Assembly (NCBI RefSeq): GCF_003576475.1
Contig: NZ_QWGR01000007.1
Span: forward strand, 68,799 to 132,798
Direction: 5' to 3'
Source of the DNA: Maribellus luteus
Lineage (GTDB): Bacteria > Bacteroidota > Bacteroidia > Bacteroidales > Prolixibacteraceae
Length of the DNA stretch: 64,000 bases
Notes under the pieces: generated by a model
What the model saw: only the letters and a program-made list of their open reading frames with translations
Database searches by the model: none
Told to the model about the DNA's origin: nothing
Program-made: the position numbers and the translations under genes
Part shown: in pieces, positions 18,607 through 28,681 of the stretch
How positions within the stretch are numbered: position 1 is the first letter of the stretch
Layout of the letters: every line of letters begins with the position of its first letter

Positions 18607-19677
18607 ATGAAGTATACAGAACAAAATAAGAAGAGAAAACCAGATCTGGCGTTGCGTTTGCCCAGTTATGCGGCTCCGAGTATAATGATCAGGTTCACTG
18701 TTATTAGTCTGATTGCCACTCTGATACTTCATTTTATTGTTTATATTATTGATGGACCTTCTGGCGTAAACCTGCGCATTCCGGCGGTTATATACGTGGC
18801 TGTAATTATTCCTTTTAACCTGGCCGTGGAGCTGCAAATTATTCTGGACAATGTTCTGGAACGCTTTCTTCCGGTTCCAACAAAAATGAAACTGCGTTTT
18901 ATTTTACAGATCAGCGTAGGATTTCTTTTTTTGATTCTGGCACACCGGGTTATCATGCATTTTATAGAACCCGAGTTGGGGGGCGAAAATTCACGCCCGG
19001 GAGTGATCCTTGGAATGGCTGCCGGTTTGATCTTTGTGCAAATGGTGGCTAACTCGCTTACCCTGGCCCGGATAAGTATAAAGTGGCTCAACGCACAGGA
19101 AATCATTGCCAAAATGAAAAGAGAAAAACTGGAAATGGATTACAATTCATTGCAAGACCAGTTAAACCCGCATTTCCTGTTTAATAACCTGAGTGTTTTA
19201 AAATCGTTAATTATATACGACCCGGAAGCTGCTGTGTATTTTACCGAGAATTTTACCGATGTTTACAGGTATGTACTTCAAAGCAAAAACAAAAAGCTGG
19301 TAAAGTTGAAAGATGAGCTTGAATTTATGAATGCCTATTTTGCCTTGCATAAGGAACGGCTGGGCGAAGGTTTATTGTTCAAACATGATATATCAGCCGA
19401 GGAACTGGATCGAGAGATTGCTCCCTTAACCGGTCAACTGCTGATCGAAAATGCCATAAAACACAACATAACAAGCAAGGAAACACCACTGGAAATAACT
19501 GTTTTTGCCAAAAACGGATATTTGTCCGTTTCGAATAATTTAAATCTTCGAACCACTTCGTATTCAACTAAAACAGGATTGGGGAACCTGATTGGCAGGT
19601 ATAAAATGCTGACGGAAAAACAAATAGAGGTTCATCGTGACGATAAAAAGTTCGAGGTAGAGGTTCCTCTGCTGTAA
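18607..19677 (+). CDS. LytS/YehU-type sensor histidine kinase
   Basis: A 356-residue kinase. Four hydrophobic segments (about 25-50, 57-80, 98-120, 133-155) form an N-terminal membrane sensor without a recognisable ligand domain. The His_kinase domain has the phospho-acceptor His189 in LNPHFLFNNLSVLKSL and the N box Asn282 in LIENAIKHN; a glycine loop (KTGLGNLIGRYKML) follows near 325-340. These are the marks of the LytS family. It pairs with the LytTR regulator that begins 23 bases downstream. Placement directly behind the efflux genes suggests that it senses a membrane or substrate signal for that pump. Confidence 0.93.
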   Translation: MKYTEQNKKRKPDLALRLPSYAAPSIMIRFTVISLIATLILHFIVYIIDGPSGVNLRIPAVIYVAVIIPFNLAVELQIILDNVLERFLPVPTKMKLRFILQISVGFLFLILAHRVIMHFIEPELGGENSRPGVILGMAAGLIFVQMVANSLTLARISIKWLNAQEIIAKMKREKLEMDYNSLQDQLNPHFLFNNLSVLKSLIIYDPEAAVYFTENFTDVYRYVLQSKNKKLVKLKDELEFMNAYFALHKERLGEGLLFKHDISAEELDREIAPLTGQLLIENAIKHNITSKETPLEITVFAKNGYLSVSNNLNLRTTSYSTKTGLGNLIGRYKMLTEKQIEVHRDDKKFEVEVPLL

Positions 19678-19700
19678 GGACACGTAAAAAGGCAGTAATT

Positions 19701-20471
19701 ATGAGAGTGATTATAGTGGAAGATGAATTGCATAACTACCGTTTATTAAAAGGAATGGTAGAAAAATTGCGGCCCGACTGGAGCATTCTTGCAGGCTTAG
19801 ACAGTGTTAAAGAAACGGTAGACTGGCTCAAAAGCAACCCTGCTCCCGATTTGATCTTCATGGATATTCAACTGACGGACGGAATAAGTTTTTCGGTATT
19901 CGATAGTGTGCAGGTAGATAGTATGGTTATATTTACAACTGCTTACGACGAATATGCACTCAGGGCATTTCAGGTTAACAGCATCGACTATTTGCTAAAA
20001 CCAATTAAACTCGAAAAACTGGAACAGGCTATCGATAAATTTGAAAACGTACTAAACGTTCAGCGTAAAAGCACCGAAAGCAGACCTGATTATAAAGAAC
20101 TGCTGGAAGCCATAATCAGGGGCGAACGGAAATACCGGAAACGCTTTCTTATTAGTGGGGCCACTTCTTATTTTAAGCTGGATGCAGAAGAAATAGCCTG
20201 GTTTTATACCGAAAACAGGATAACAAATGCCGTTACTTTTAAAGGAAAAGAATACACTATTAATTTAACCATCGAAAAGCTGGAAGAACAACTTGACCCG
20301 ACACAGTTTTTCAGAACCAACCGAAGTACCATTGTACACATTAATGCCATCCGGAAGTTTGAGAACCACTTCGGAGGCAAACTAATTTTGCGCTTGATCC
20401 ATCCTTTTGATGAGCCGATAATGATCAGTCGTTTAAAAGCCGCCGAGTTTAAAGAGTGGATGGAGAGTTAG
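19701..20471 (+). CDS. LytTR-family response regulator
   Basis: A 256-residue protein with a receiver domain (1-120) in which Asp55 (FMDIQL) is the phosphorylation site, with the acidic pair at residues 7-9 and a conserved Lys in YLLKPIK. A linker is followed by a LytTR DNA-binding domain (about 145-250) with the motifs IAWFYTENRI and FFRTNRSTIVHINAI. It is the cognate partner of the kinase immediately upstream and probably activates the efflux operon. LytTR proteins bind direct repeats near promoters; no convincing repeat pair was found upstream of 13010 by eye. A small gene follows after 21 bases. Confidence 0.94.
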   Translation: MRVIIVEDELHNYRLLKGMVEKLRPDWSILAGLDSVKETVDWLKSNPAPDLIFMDIQLTDGISFSVFDSVQVDSMVIFTTAYDEYALRAFQVNSIDYLLKPIKLEKLEQAIDKFENVLNVQRKSTESRPDYKELLEAIIRGERKYRKRFLISGATSYFKLDAEEIAWFYTENRITNAVTFKGKEYTINLTIEKLEEQLDPTQFFRTNRSTIVHINAIRKFENHFGGKLILRLIHPFDEPIMISRLKAAEFKEWMES

Positions 20472-20492
20472 TGAAACCAACCAAGTATTTTC

Positions 20493-20669
20493 ATGAAAAA
20501 AAGAGAACAACTATACGAAGAGGCCCTTGCCCTGATTGAAAACACAAGTCCGCTAAAAGAAAGCATCTTATACCACAATATCTACACCGTGAAAATGAAC
20601 GGAGTTTATCCGTTTTCAACACGTGAAGATGTAATCGGGCTGGTCAAATTTCTTAACCATCTGTACTAA
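20493..20669 (+). CDS. 58-residue hypothetical protein
   Basis: An uninterrupted 58-codon frame starting MKKREQLYEEALALIE and ending LVKFLNHLY, 21 bases downstream of the LytTR gene on the same strand. It has no signal peptide or membrane segment. Composition is that of a small soluble alpha/beta protein. I do not recognise the family. Its position at the end of the efflux/regulator transcript and its plausible codon use argue that it is a real gene rather than chance; conservation would decide. Confidence 0.55.
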   Translation: MKKREQLYEEALALIENTSPLKESILYHNIYTVKMNGVYPFSTREDVIGLVKFLNHLY

Positions 20670-20813
20670 ACTGTACCCAATTCACATACTTCATATGGAG
20701 CATTAGACGGTTCGGTAAAATACGATTGAGGAGCAAACGATAGGGAAGCAATGATGCTTTTACCAGCATAAATTTTAACTTGCATCAGTTAGAAACTAAA
20801 TCAAATCTCACCG

Positions 20814-22421
20814 ATGAATCTAAACCGTCTGTTTCTTTTGTTGACTATGTGCTCGCTTTTGTTTGCCTGTACCGAAAAACAAACAACCGAAAAAACACGT
20901 CCCAATATTCTTTTTTGTATTGCCGACGATGCAAGTTATAAACACATGGGCGCCTACGGATGCGCCTGGGTAAACACTCCTGCTTTTGACAAGATAGCCC
21001 AGCAAGGCATATTGTTCGCAAATGCTTATACTCCCAATGCAAAGTGTGCGCCTTCGCGCTCGTGTATTGTAACCGGCCGCAACTCGTGGCAGTTGGAAGA
21101 AGCAGGTAACCACTGGAGTTATTTCCCGGTAAAATTTAAAACCTATGCCGAATCGCTGGAAGAAAATGGCTACTTCGTAGGTTATACTGCCAAAGGAGTG
21201 GCACCGGTGGTAGCAAAAACCGAAAGCGGAGAAAACCGCTTACTCCTTGGGAAAGCTTACAATTCGGAACGTTGTACACCGCCAACCTCGCAGATTTCGA
21301 ACATTGATTATGCAGCCAATTTTGAGAAATTTCTGAAGGAAAAACCCGGCGATCAGCCGTTCTGTTTTTGGTATGGTGGCATGGAGCCACACCGCCGCTA
21401 CGAATATGGAAGCGGAATTGCCAAGGGAAACAAAAATCCGGAAGACGTAGATGAAGTGTTTTCCTTTTGGCCCGACAAAGAATCTACCCGTACCGACATG
21501 CTGGATTATGCTTTTGAAATTGAATACTTTGATTCACATCTTGGAAAAATGTTAGCCGTTTTGGAAGAACAGGGAATGCTGGACAATACACTGATTGTGG
21601 TGACCTCGGATAACGGAATGCCTTTTCCGCGGGTAAAAGGCCAGGCGTATGAGTATTCCAACCATTTGCCTATGGCAGTAATGTGGAAAGAGGGTATTAA
21701 AAAGCCGGGACGGATAGTAGAAGATTTTGTAAGTTTTATTGATTTTGCTCCAACATTCCTGGAAGTGGCCGGAATTGAGCAGCAGGCTTCTCAAATGCAA
21801 ACCATTCAAGGGAAAAGTCTAACTGATTTGTTGTACAACAAACGTAATTCTCAAAAGCGCGATCATGTGCTGATCGGCAAAGAACGGCACGATGTGGGCC
21901 GGCCCGACGATGTTGGATATCCCATTCGCGGAATCAGAAAAGGCGATTATTTGTTTCTCCACAATTATAAAACAGATCGCTGGCCCTCCGGAAACCCGGA
22001 AACCGGCTATCTTAACTGCGATGGAGGTGCAACAAAGAGTCAGATACTGGCCGACAGAAGAGAGACCGGCAGTAATCAATTCTGGAGTTACTGCTTTGGG
22101 AAAAGGCCCGAACGCGAAATATACAACGTAAAAAATGATCCGGACTGTATCGTGAATCTGATCAATGAACCATCGCTTCAACCGCTTATTCTGGAGCTGG
22201 AAAACCAACTGGTAACAGAACTTACAAAGCAGCAGGATCCCCGAATGCTGGGTAAGGGAGACATTTTTGACCGCTATCTCTATTCCTATAAAGCAGATGT
22301 GGATTTCTACAACCGTTTTATGCGGGGAGAAGAAGTAAATGCCGGTTGGGTGAATAAATCGGATTTTGAAAGTCAGGAGCAAATGGAAATAATCTTGAAA
22401 AATATTTCCGCCACCCATTAG
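20814..22421 (+). CDS. S1-family sulfatase, lipoprotein
   Basis: A 535-residue arylsulfatase-type enzyme. The signal ends in a lipobox LFAC (Cys19). The metal-binding start [17 protein letters not shown] (Asp38, Asp39) and the sulfatase signature CAPSR (Cys78) follow; this Cys is matured to formylglycine by an anaerobic or aerobic activating enzyme encoded elsewhere. VTSDNGMPF (about 263-271) supplies further metal ligands. It would remove sulfate from a glycan outside the cytoplasm; the substrate is unknown. A second sulfatase follows after 131 bases with its own promoter. No polysaccharide-binding SusC/SusD pair is nearby. Confidence 0.94.
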   Translation: MNLNRLFLLLTMCSLLFACTEKQTTEKTRPNILFCIADDASYKHMGAYGCAWVNTPAFDKIAQQGILFANAYTPNAKCAPSRSCIVTGRNSWQLEEAGNHWSYFPVKFKTYAESLEENGYFVGYTAKGVAPVVAKTESGENRLLLGKAYNSERCTPPTSQISNIDYAANFEKFLKEKPGDQPFCFWYGGMEPHRRYEYGSGIAKGNKNPEDVDEVFSFWPDKESTRTDMLDYAFEIEYFDSHLGKMLAVLEEQGMLDNTLIVVTSDNGMPFPRVKGQAYEYSNHLPMAVMWKEGIKKPGRIVEDFVSFIDFAPTFLEVAGIEQQASQMQTIQGKSLTDLLYNKRNSQKRDHVLIGKERHDVGRPDDVGYPIRGIRKGDYLFLHNYKTDRWPSGNPETGYLNCDGGATKSQILADRRETGSNQFWSYCFGKRPEREIYNVKNDPDCIVNLINEPSLQPLILELENQLVTELTKQQDPRMLGKGDIFDRYLYSYKADVDFYNRFMRGEEVNAGWVNKSDFESQEQMEIILKNISATH

Positions 22422-22486
22422 GCTAAAGATTTTACGTTTAACGACCCGTTTCCCAAACGATCTTGCAAGTGCACAACAAAGAAGGC

Positions 22487-22517
22487 TTGTTTTAAAAATT
22501 AAGCACGTGTATCTTTG
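22487..22517 (+). promoter_or_regulatory. promoter of the second sulfatase
   Basis: TTG at 22487-22489 and TATCTTTG at 22510-22517 are 20 bases apart, an exact match to the Bacteroidota consensus. The start codon is 36 bases downstream of the -7 box. Confidence 0.7.
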
Positions 22518-22552
22518 CACAACTCCTTAAAAACACAGTTTGAACTTAATAA

Positions 22553-24151
22553 ATGAATGAAATTAAAATGTTTTATAAGATGAGTTTATCAGGAAAAGGA
22601 GTATCAAAAGTTTTGTTTGTTTTACTGACCATGATCCCTTTGTTCTTTTATCAGTGCAAACAAAAACCGGAGCCAAAACCCAACATTCTGTTTATTTTAA
22701 GTGATGATCATACTGCCCAGGCATGGGGTGTTTATGGGGGAATTTTAAAGGATTATGTTCACACACCCAACATCAGCCGCCTGGCCGAAGAAGGATGTGT
22801 ACTCGATAATTGCTTTTGTACCAATTCGATATGCACGCCCAGCCGGGGAGCGATTCTGACAGGGCAATACAGTCATCACAATAGAATATTTACGCTGGAA
22901 GATGCTTTGGAACCGGATAGTATGAACATTGCCAAAGTGTTTAAAAACAACGGTTATCAAACGGCCATAGTGGGGAAGTGGCACCTGAAAAAACAACCGG
23001 CTGGCTTCGATTATTTCAACGTCTTACCCGGTCAGGGAAGATACTGGAACCCGATTCTGAAAACCAAGGAAAACTGGCAGGATGGTTATGGAGGAGGAGC
23101 AGAATACGAGGGGTTCTCAACCGATGTGATTGCCGGACTGACGATGGATTGGATCAAAAACCGGGATAAATCACAACCGTTTATGATGATGTGTCATTTT
23201 AAAGCGACACACGAACCGTATGATTATCCCGATCGCTTTAAAGATTTACTCGATAGCGTGGAAGTTCCCGAACCGGCCTCCTTGTTTGATTATGGTCCGG
23301 AAACTACCGGGCGTTCTTTTGTTGGGCAATCGATCGATAACCTGGGCAAGCGTTTTCTGGAAAATACCCAAAACCCAAATTACTGGGCGCAGTATCCCGA
23401 TCTGCCTTTTATTGTAGATGGACTGGATAGTGTGGCTGTGCGAAAAAAAGTTTACCAGAAACTGGTAAAAGACATGATCCGAAGCGGGGCAGCCATCGAC
23501 GACAATATTGGTAAGCTCTTGAATTTTCTGGAAGAAGAAGGAATTGCTGACAATACCATCGTTATTTACACCGCCGACCAGGGATATTTTCTGGGTGAGC
23601 ACGGCTTTTTTGATAAACGCATGATTTACGAAGAATCATTGCGCATGCCATTTGTAATACGTTATCCAAAAGAAATTAAGGGAGGCTCCAGAATCGACGA
23701 TATCATTCTGAATATTGACTTTGCCGCCTTACTTGCCGATTATGCAGGTATTGATAAACCTGACTTTGTAGACGGAGTAAGCTTCCGAAACAATCTGAAA
23801 GGCGAAGCACCCGAGGGGTGGCGTAATCAGATGTATTACCGCTATTGGCAGCACCAAACCAACCGACCCGGGCATTTTGGTATCCGTAATAAAAGATACA
23901 AGCTGGCATTCTTTTACGGTCAGCCGCTGGATATGAAAGGCACCGAGCCCAAAACCACACAACCTGCCTGGGAATTTTACGATCTTGAAAAAGACCCGAA
24001 CGAACTGCACAATGCCTACAAAGACTCCGAGTACCAAGGCCTTATTTCTGAAATGAAGAATGAACTAATGAAACTGCGCGAAGATATTGGAGACACCGAC
24101 AAACAGTATCCCGAAATGGTGAAGATATTTGAAGAGTATTGGAATCAATAA
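22553..24151 (+). CDS. S1-family sulfatase, probable lipoprotein
   Basis: A 532-residue sulfatase with a hydrophobic signal ending FFYQC (Cys35 from this start). Internal starts at residues 6 or 10 would give a more conventional signal peptide. The metal site NILFILSDDHTAQAWG (Asp51, Asp52) and the formylglycine motif CTPSR (Cys94) are intact, and GKWHL and YTADQGYFLGEHG carry further active-site residues. The overall layout resembles the branch of family S1 that includes N-acetylglucosamine-6-sulfatases. It acts on an extracellular sulfated glycan. It has a strong promoter of its own, so it need not be co-expressed with the preceding sulfatase. Confidence 0.93.
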   Translation: MNEIKMFYKMSLSGKGVSKVLFVLLTMIPLFFYQCKQKPEPKPNILFILSDDHTAQAWGVYGGILKDYVHTPNISRLAEEGCVLDNCFCTNSICTPSRGAILTGQYSHHNRIFTLEDALEPDSMNIAKVFKNNGYQTAIVGKWHLKKQPAGFDYFNVLPGQGRYWNPILKTKENWQDGYGGGAEYEGFSTDVIAGLTMDWIKNRDKSQPFMMMCHFKATHEPYDYPDRFKDLLDSVEVPEPASLFDYGPETTGRSFVGQSIDNLGKRFLENTQNPNYWAQYPDLPFIVDGLDSVAVRKKVYQKLVKDMIRSGAAIDDNIGKLLNFLEEEGIADNTIVIYTADQGYFLGEHGFFDKRMIYEESLRMPFVIRYPKEIKGGSRIDDIILNIDFAALLADYAGIDKPDFVDGVSFRNNLKGEAPEGWRNQMYYRYWQHQTNRPGHFGIRNKRYKLAFFYGQPLDMKGTEPKTTQPAWEFYDLEKDPNELHNAYKDSEYQGLISEMKNELMKLREDIGDTDKQYPEMVKIFEEYWNQ

Positions 24152-24513
24152 AGCAAGACAGTCATGATTTGGGGGAATCACCAACAGAAATGAAAGTTAA
24201 GATGTGTACTTCTATCCGGGATTTGTTTTTAATCTTTAAAGCAGAATATCCAATATAGAATTCCCGATATTCAATTTTCCGGACTTTGTTGGATATTTTT
24301 TGAGATTGACTTTCAGAAAAAACTTCGTGAAAATAATTTGCCACCAATCAGCATGAAAGCGGTATAACCAGATAAGTTGAGTTTTTCTTGGGTGTCTTGG
24401 AACGAACAGAAAAAACAGATAGCAGACTTATCGAACAAATCATTGTTGCCATAGAGCACGGACAGAAAATGATTTTCTTAAAATTACTGCAGTCGTTGAC
24501 AGGGAGACTTTCA

Positions 24514-24547
24514 CAAAAAAGGCCGCTGAGTTTTTCAGCGGCCTTTT
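24514..24547 (-). terminator. terminator of the methylmalonyl-CoA decarboxylase operon
   Basis: AAAGGCCGCTGA pairs with TCAGCGGCCTTT and is followed by Ts on the minus strand. It may act in both directions. The rest of the 420-base gap 24152-24571 contains only an unconvincing 61-codon frame and no other structure I can support. Confidence 0.85.
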
Positions 24548-24571
24548 GAAATATTATAACCCAAAGGGCTT

Positions 24572-26212
24572 TTACATCAAGAAACTCAAAAGAATACCGG
24601 CTGCCACTGCTGAGCCAATAACACCCGAAACGTTCGGTGCCATGGCGTGCATAAGCAGGTGGTTGGTTGGGTCTTCCTGTAGTCCCATTTGTTGAACAAC
24701 CCTTGCACTGTCGGGTACTGCAGATACACCCGAAGCACCAATCATTGGGTTGATTTTGTTCTCTTTTTTCAGGAACAGGTTCATGATTTTTGCACCGGCA
24801 ACACCACCGGCAGTTGCAATTACAAACGAAGCTGCACCCAATGCAAAGATTTTAATTGAAGAAGGAGTCAGGAACACATCAGCCTGGGTTGAAGCACCCA
24901 CAGTAAGCCCCAGCAAGATCGTAATGGTATCGATCAGCGGGTTGGCAGCTGTATTTGCCAAACGTTTGGTAACACCCGATTCTTTCAGCAAGTTTCCGAA
25001 GAACAACATACCGATCAGCGGAAGAGCCGAAGGAGCAATGTAAGCTGTTAAAATCAAACCAACAATCGGGAACAGTACTTTTTCTGTTTTCGAAACCGCA
25101 CGTGGAGGTTTCATACGGATCAGACGTTCCTTTTTGGAGGTCATCAGTTTAATTACCGGAGGCTGAATTACCGGTACCAGCGCCATGTACGAATAGGCTG
25201 CAATGGCGATAGGCCCGATCAGGTTTTTCACGACTGTTCCATCGGCCATTACGTTAAGTCCGTTCGCTAGTTTCGACGAAAGGAAGATAGCGGTTGGACC
25301 GTCGGCGCCACCGATAATACCAATTGCACCTGCTTCGGGAGGAGCAAAGCCAAGGTAAAGAGCTCCCAGGAAAGTCAGGAAGATACCAATCTGCGCGGCT
25401 GCTCCCAGCAACATTAATTTCGGGTTCGAAATCAAGGATGAGAAGTCGGTCATCGCTCCAATGCCCAGGAAAATAAGGGGAGGATACCATCCCTGTACCA
25501 CCCCCTGGTATAGAATGTTCATAACCGATCCCGGCTCGTATACACCCAGTTTCAGGTTGAAGTCAACCACCTGGAACATGGGAATGTTCCCAATCAGAAT
25601 ACCAAAGCCAATGGGGATAAGCAACATCGGCTCGAAGTCGTATTTGATGGCCAGGAACAGGAATACAAATCCTACCAGCATCATGACGATATTACCCCAT
25701 GCAATGTTGGCAAAACCCGAGAATTCGTAGAAGTTAAACAGCCCCGAAACAGCGCCGCTGTAGTTCTTGTACTCGAATCCGTCGCCGGCAAGTTTTCCGT
25801 CCTTGGTTAATTGTAATTCACGTTGCGGAAGATGAACGGTTTCATCGACCATATCGTACCCGGTAGAACGGTTGGGATCGGTATTGGCTCCCAGGTGCGT
25901 TACTTTAACCGGTTTAAAATCGAGCACTATTTTATCGCCCGAAATCCGGTAATGGCCCGTAAAACGAGTTTTAGCCGAATCGAGCATAAAAGCTCCGTCT
26001 TCTTCAAACGAAAACGTTTTGTAACGCTTTACCGTTTTGGGCTTTTCGGTTTGAGTTCCGTCCTCTTTGTAGGTCGGAATCGGTACATATCCATCGGAAT
26101 AATTGATCCATTTTCCGCTGGTAAGTACATCACTGATTTTTTCGGGCTGCCCGGCAAATGCCGTTGTCGCCCCAAAAATCAGCAATACTATTAGTTGCAA
26201 TATTTTTCTCAT
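24572..26212 (-). CDS. sodium-pumping decarboxylase beta subunit (OadB/MmdB type) with a signal-bearing N-terminal extension
   Basis: The C-terminal 380 residues are a standard beta subunit with about nine to eleven membrane helices and the Na+/carboxyl-site motif GIIGGADGPTAIFLSSKLA (about 298-316). It couples decarboxylation of carboxybiotin to Na+ export. Unusually, the protein is 546 residues long. Residues 1-20 form a cleavable signal, and about 21-160 form a beta-rich domain (KRYKTFSFEEDGAFML, GHYRISGDKIVLDF) that the classical subunit lacks. The gene is the last of the operon mce-mmdA-gamma-BCCP-beta, 19 bases after the biotin protein. Decarboxylase role is certain from context; the extension is unexplained. 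Confidence 0.95.
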   Translation of the reverse strand: MRKILQLIVLLIFGATTAFAGQPEKISDVLTSGKWINYSDGYVPIPTYKEDGTQTEKPKTVKRYKTFSFEEDGAFMLDSAKTRFTGHYRISGDKIVLDFKPVKVTHLGANTDPNRSTGYDMVDETVHLPQRELQLTKDGKLAGDGFEYKNYSGAVSGLFNFYEFSGFANIAWGNIVMMLVGFVFLFLAIKYDFEPMLLIPIGFGILIGNIPMFQVVDFNLKLGVYEPGSVMNILYQGVVQGWYPPLIFLGIGAMTDFSSLISNPKLMLLGAAAQIGIFLTFLGALYLGFAPPEAGAIGIIGGADGPTAIFLSSKLANGLNVMADGTVVKNLIGPIAIAAYSYMALVPVIQPPVIKLMTSKKERLIRMKPPRAVSKTEKVLFPIVGLILTAYIAPSALPLIGMLFFGNLLKESGVTKRLANTAANPLIDTITILLGLTVGASTQADVFLTPSSIKIFALGAASFVIATAGGVAGAKIMNLFLKKENKINPMIGASGVSAVPDSARVVQQMGLQEDPTNHLLMHAMAPNVSGVIGSAVAAGILLSFLM

Positions 26213-26231
26213 CTTCTAAAAAAAGTAAAGG

Positions 26232-26657
26232 TTAACCAATCTCAATTAAAACGTCGTCCTGCAGTACACTGTCGCCAACATTTACTTTAATAGAAGTTAC
26301 TTCACCACCTTTGGTTGTCTGAATCTGGTTTTCCATTTTCATGGCTTCCATAACCATCACGTTCTGGCCTTCGTTAACTACGTCGCCCACTTTAATGTTG
26401 ATTTTTAGAATGGTTCCCGGCAGTGGGGCAGTAACCTTGAATTTGCCTGATGATTCGGTTTTTTTGATCAAACCTTCACCTGGTTTTTGTTCTACCGGTT
26501 TACGCACCAGAGTGGGAGTTTTTGAAGTTTTTACTTCTCCATGAATTTGAACTTCGTATATGGTACCGTTAACGTCCAGTTCTGCAACATTCTCTTCGAT
26601 GCCTTTTAAGTGAACGTCGTATTGGTTACCGCTTATTGTGAATTTATATTTTTTCAT
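26232..26657 (-). CDS. biotin carboxyl carrier subunit of the decarboxylase
   Basis: A 141-residue protein. The C-terminal 70 residues are a biotinyl domain with the attachment site Lys107 in VMEAMKMENQI. An Ala/Pro-poor charged linker (about 45-72) joins it to a small N-terminal beta region (about 1-40). It shuttles the carboxyl group from the MmdA transferase to the membrane beta subunit. Genes on either side encode those partners. A biotin ligase from elsewhere must modify it. Confidence 0.95.
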   Translation of the reverse strand: MKKYKFTISGNQYDVHLKGIEENVAELDVNGTIYEVQIHGEVKTSKTPTLVRKPVEQKPGEGLIKKTESSGKFKVTAPLPGTILKINIKVGDVVNEGQNVMVMEAMKMENQIQTTKGGEVTSIKVNVGDSVLQDDVLIEIG

Positions 26658-26717
26658 CTGTTTATAATTGTTTTTTTAAGGTAACAAAATTGCTGTTTGG
26701 CAGCAGATATCTGATTT

Positions 26718-27083
26718 TTAACGCGGCCAGTTGTTGTTTACTCCATAAATTTTTGAGCTCCACGGCGAATAGGCTTTTTTTACTTTTTTGATCGTAACAA
26801 CATTGCTTTCTTCGTCGTGTAATTCGTTAAAATACATATGTAAAGCTAAACTGATAGCTGCGGTAACGTTACCTTCAACAAAATCACTTTCAGTAGTTTC
26901 TTTTTTCTTCTTGTCTTCGCTGCTTGCTTTTTTGCGACTAAACTTCATGTTAATAATCTTTGGCAACCTGGAGAAAATCAGTACCAAAGCAGTAAGCGAG
27001 AACAACACGATAGAAAAACCTACGATTGCTACCGTGAATCCAAAGTCGTAAGAACTTGCCAATAAAATACTTAATGGTTCCAT
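26718..27083 (-). CDS. sodium-pumping decarboxylase gamma subunit (OadG-like)
   Basis: A 121-residue protein with one N-terminal membrane helix (about 15-38), then a highly charged Lys/Glu segment and a soluble tail ending VNNWPR. Size and layout fit OadG, the small membrane subunit that holds the complex together. Sequence conservation in this family is poor, so the call leans on position: it lies 12 bases after mmdA and 60 bases before the biotin carrier gene. Confidence 0.85.
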   Translation of the reverse strand: MEPLSILLASSYDFGFTVAIVGFSIVLFSLTALVLIFSRLPKIINMKFSRKKASSEDKKKKETTESDFVEGNVTAAISLALHMYFNELHDEESNVVTIKKVKKAYSPWSSKIYGVNNNWPR

Positions 27084-27095
27084 AAGGTGTTCTTT

Positions 27096-28655
27096 TTATA
27101 ATGGAATATTTGAATGTTTTTTAGGAGGATTCACCAGCTTTTTGGTAGCAAGGCTTTGCAATCCGCGAATAATCCGGAACCGGGTGTTGCGAGGCTCAAT
27201 TACATCGTCGATGTAGCCGAAAGACGCAGCCTGGTATGGATTGGCAAATTTCTCGTTGTACTCTTCTTCGTGATCGGCAATAAACTTGGCGCGTTCTGCC
27301 GGATCTTCGATGTCGCGAAGTTTACGCCCGTGAAGTACTTCCACTGCACCTGCTGCACCCATTACCGCAATCTCTGCAGTTGGCCATGCATAGTTGAGGT
27401 CGCCGCGAAGTTGCTTGCTCGACATTACGTCGTGGGCACCACCGTATGATTTACGTAAAGTGATGGTGATTTTCGGAACAGTAGCTTCACCGTAAGCAAA
27501 CATTAATTTTGCCCCGTGAGTAATAATACCGCCGTATTCCTGCTTGCTTCCAGGCAAGAATCCGGGAACGTCAACCAGCGTAATAATCGGGATATTGAAA
27601 GAGTCGCAGAAACGAACAAAGCGCGCAGCTTTAATCGATGCATTGATATCTAAAACACCGGCCAGGTAGTTAGGCTGGTTGGCCACGATACCTACGGGTT
27701 GTCCGTCGAATTTAGCAAAACCTACCACAATGTTTTTGGCGTAGTTACGGTGAATTTCAAGGAATTCAGAGTAGTCAACCAAAATGTGGATAATATCTTT
27801 TACGTCGTACGGGTGGTTCGGATTTTCAGGGATGATTTGATTCAGGGCGTCATCCAAACGGTCGATCGGGTCTGTATTTTCAGTAACGATCGGGTCTTCC
27901 AGGTTATTCTGTGGAAGATAGCTGATCAGTTTACGAAGGATCAGTAACCCTTCTTCTTCGTTTTCAACGAGGAATTGTGCTACACCCGATTTTGAAGCGT
28001 GAACTTTACCTCCACCTAAATCTTCTACTGAAATATCTTCTCCGGTTACTGTTTTTACCACTTTGGGGCCGGTAACGAACATGTACGAGTTCTGTTCGGT
28101 CATCATGATAAAGTCGGTTAGGGCAGGAGAGTATACTGCACCACCGGCACATGGGCCAAAAATGGCTGAGATTTGCGGAATAACTCCGGAAGCCAGAATG
28201 TTACGCTCGAAAATTTCGGCATAACCGGCCAACGAGTTAACACCTTCCTGGATACGTGCACCACCCGAGTCGTTGATACCAATAACCGGTGCTCCCACTT
28301 TCATGGCCATATCCATTACTTTGCAAATCTTTTGGGCAAAGGTTTCGGAAAGTGAACCTCCAAAAACAGTAAAGTCTTGCGAGAATACGTACACCACACG
28401 TCCGTCGATGGTACCGTGACCGGTTACAACGCCGTCACCCAAAAATTTTGATTTTTCCATACCAAAGTTGGTACAGCGATGGGTTACGAACATGTCAAAT
28501 TCTTCAAAACTACCTTCGTCCAATAACATTTCAATACGCTCGCGTGCGGTATATTTTCCTTTTGCGTGTTGTGCTTCAATACGTTTTATACCACCACCAA
28601 GCTTCGCTTCAGCTCTTAAGTCAATAAGCTTTTTAATTTTATCCTGGGTACTCAT
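27096..28655 (-). CDS. mmdA: methylmalonyl-CoA decarboxylase alpha subunit (carboxyltransferase)
   Basis: A 519-residue carboxyltransferase with the two crotonase-like halves of the propionyl-CoA carboxylase beta/MmdA family. The oxyanion-hole motifs [14 protein letters not shown] (about 125-138) and the second-half [23 protein letters not shown] (about 365-387) are present. It transfers the carboxyl group of (S)-methylmalonyl-CoA to biotin, yielding propionyl-CoA. With the other subunits it forms the last energy-conserving step of succinate-to-propionate fermentation. It is 26 bases downstream of the epimerase. A propionyl-CoA carboxylase role is conceivable, but the linked beta/gamma membrane subunits favour decarboxylation. 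Confidence 0.95.
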   Translation of the reverse strand: MSTQDKIKKLIDLRAEAKLGGGIKRIEAQHAKGKYTARERIEMLLDEGSFEEFDMFVTHRCTNFGMEKSKFLGDGVVTGHGTIDGRVVYVFSQDFTVFGGSLSETFAQKICKVMDMAMKVGAPVIGINDSGGARIQEGVNSLAGYAEIFERNILASGVIPQISAIFGPCAGGAVYSPALTDFIMMTEQNSYMFVTGPKVVKTVTGEDISVEDLGGGKVHASKSGVAQFLVENEEEGLLILRKLISYLPQNNLEDPIVTENTDPIDRLDDALNQIIPENPNHPYDVKDIIHILVDYSEFLEIHRNYAKNIVVGFAKFDGQPVGIVANQPNYLAGVLDINASIKAARFVRFCDSFNIPIITLVDVPGFLPGSKQEYGGIITHGAKLMFAYGEATVPKITITLRKSYGGAHDVMSSKQLRGDLNYAWPTAEIAVMGAAGAVEVLHGRKLRDIEDPAERAKFIADHEEEYNEKFANPYQAASFGYIDDVIEPRNTRFRIIRGLQSLATKKLVNPPKKHSNIPL

Positions 28656-28681
28656 AAAAAAATCGGTTGTTTAATTGTAAT

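Noticed and set aside
24162-24347. 61-codon minus-strand frame in the gap after the second sulfatase
   Set aside because: No start signal or recognisable domain, odd composition, and it is not followed by a terminator of its own.
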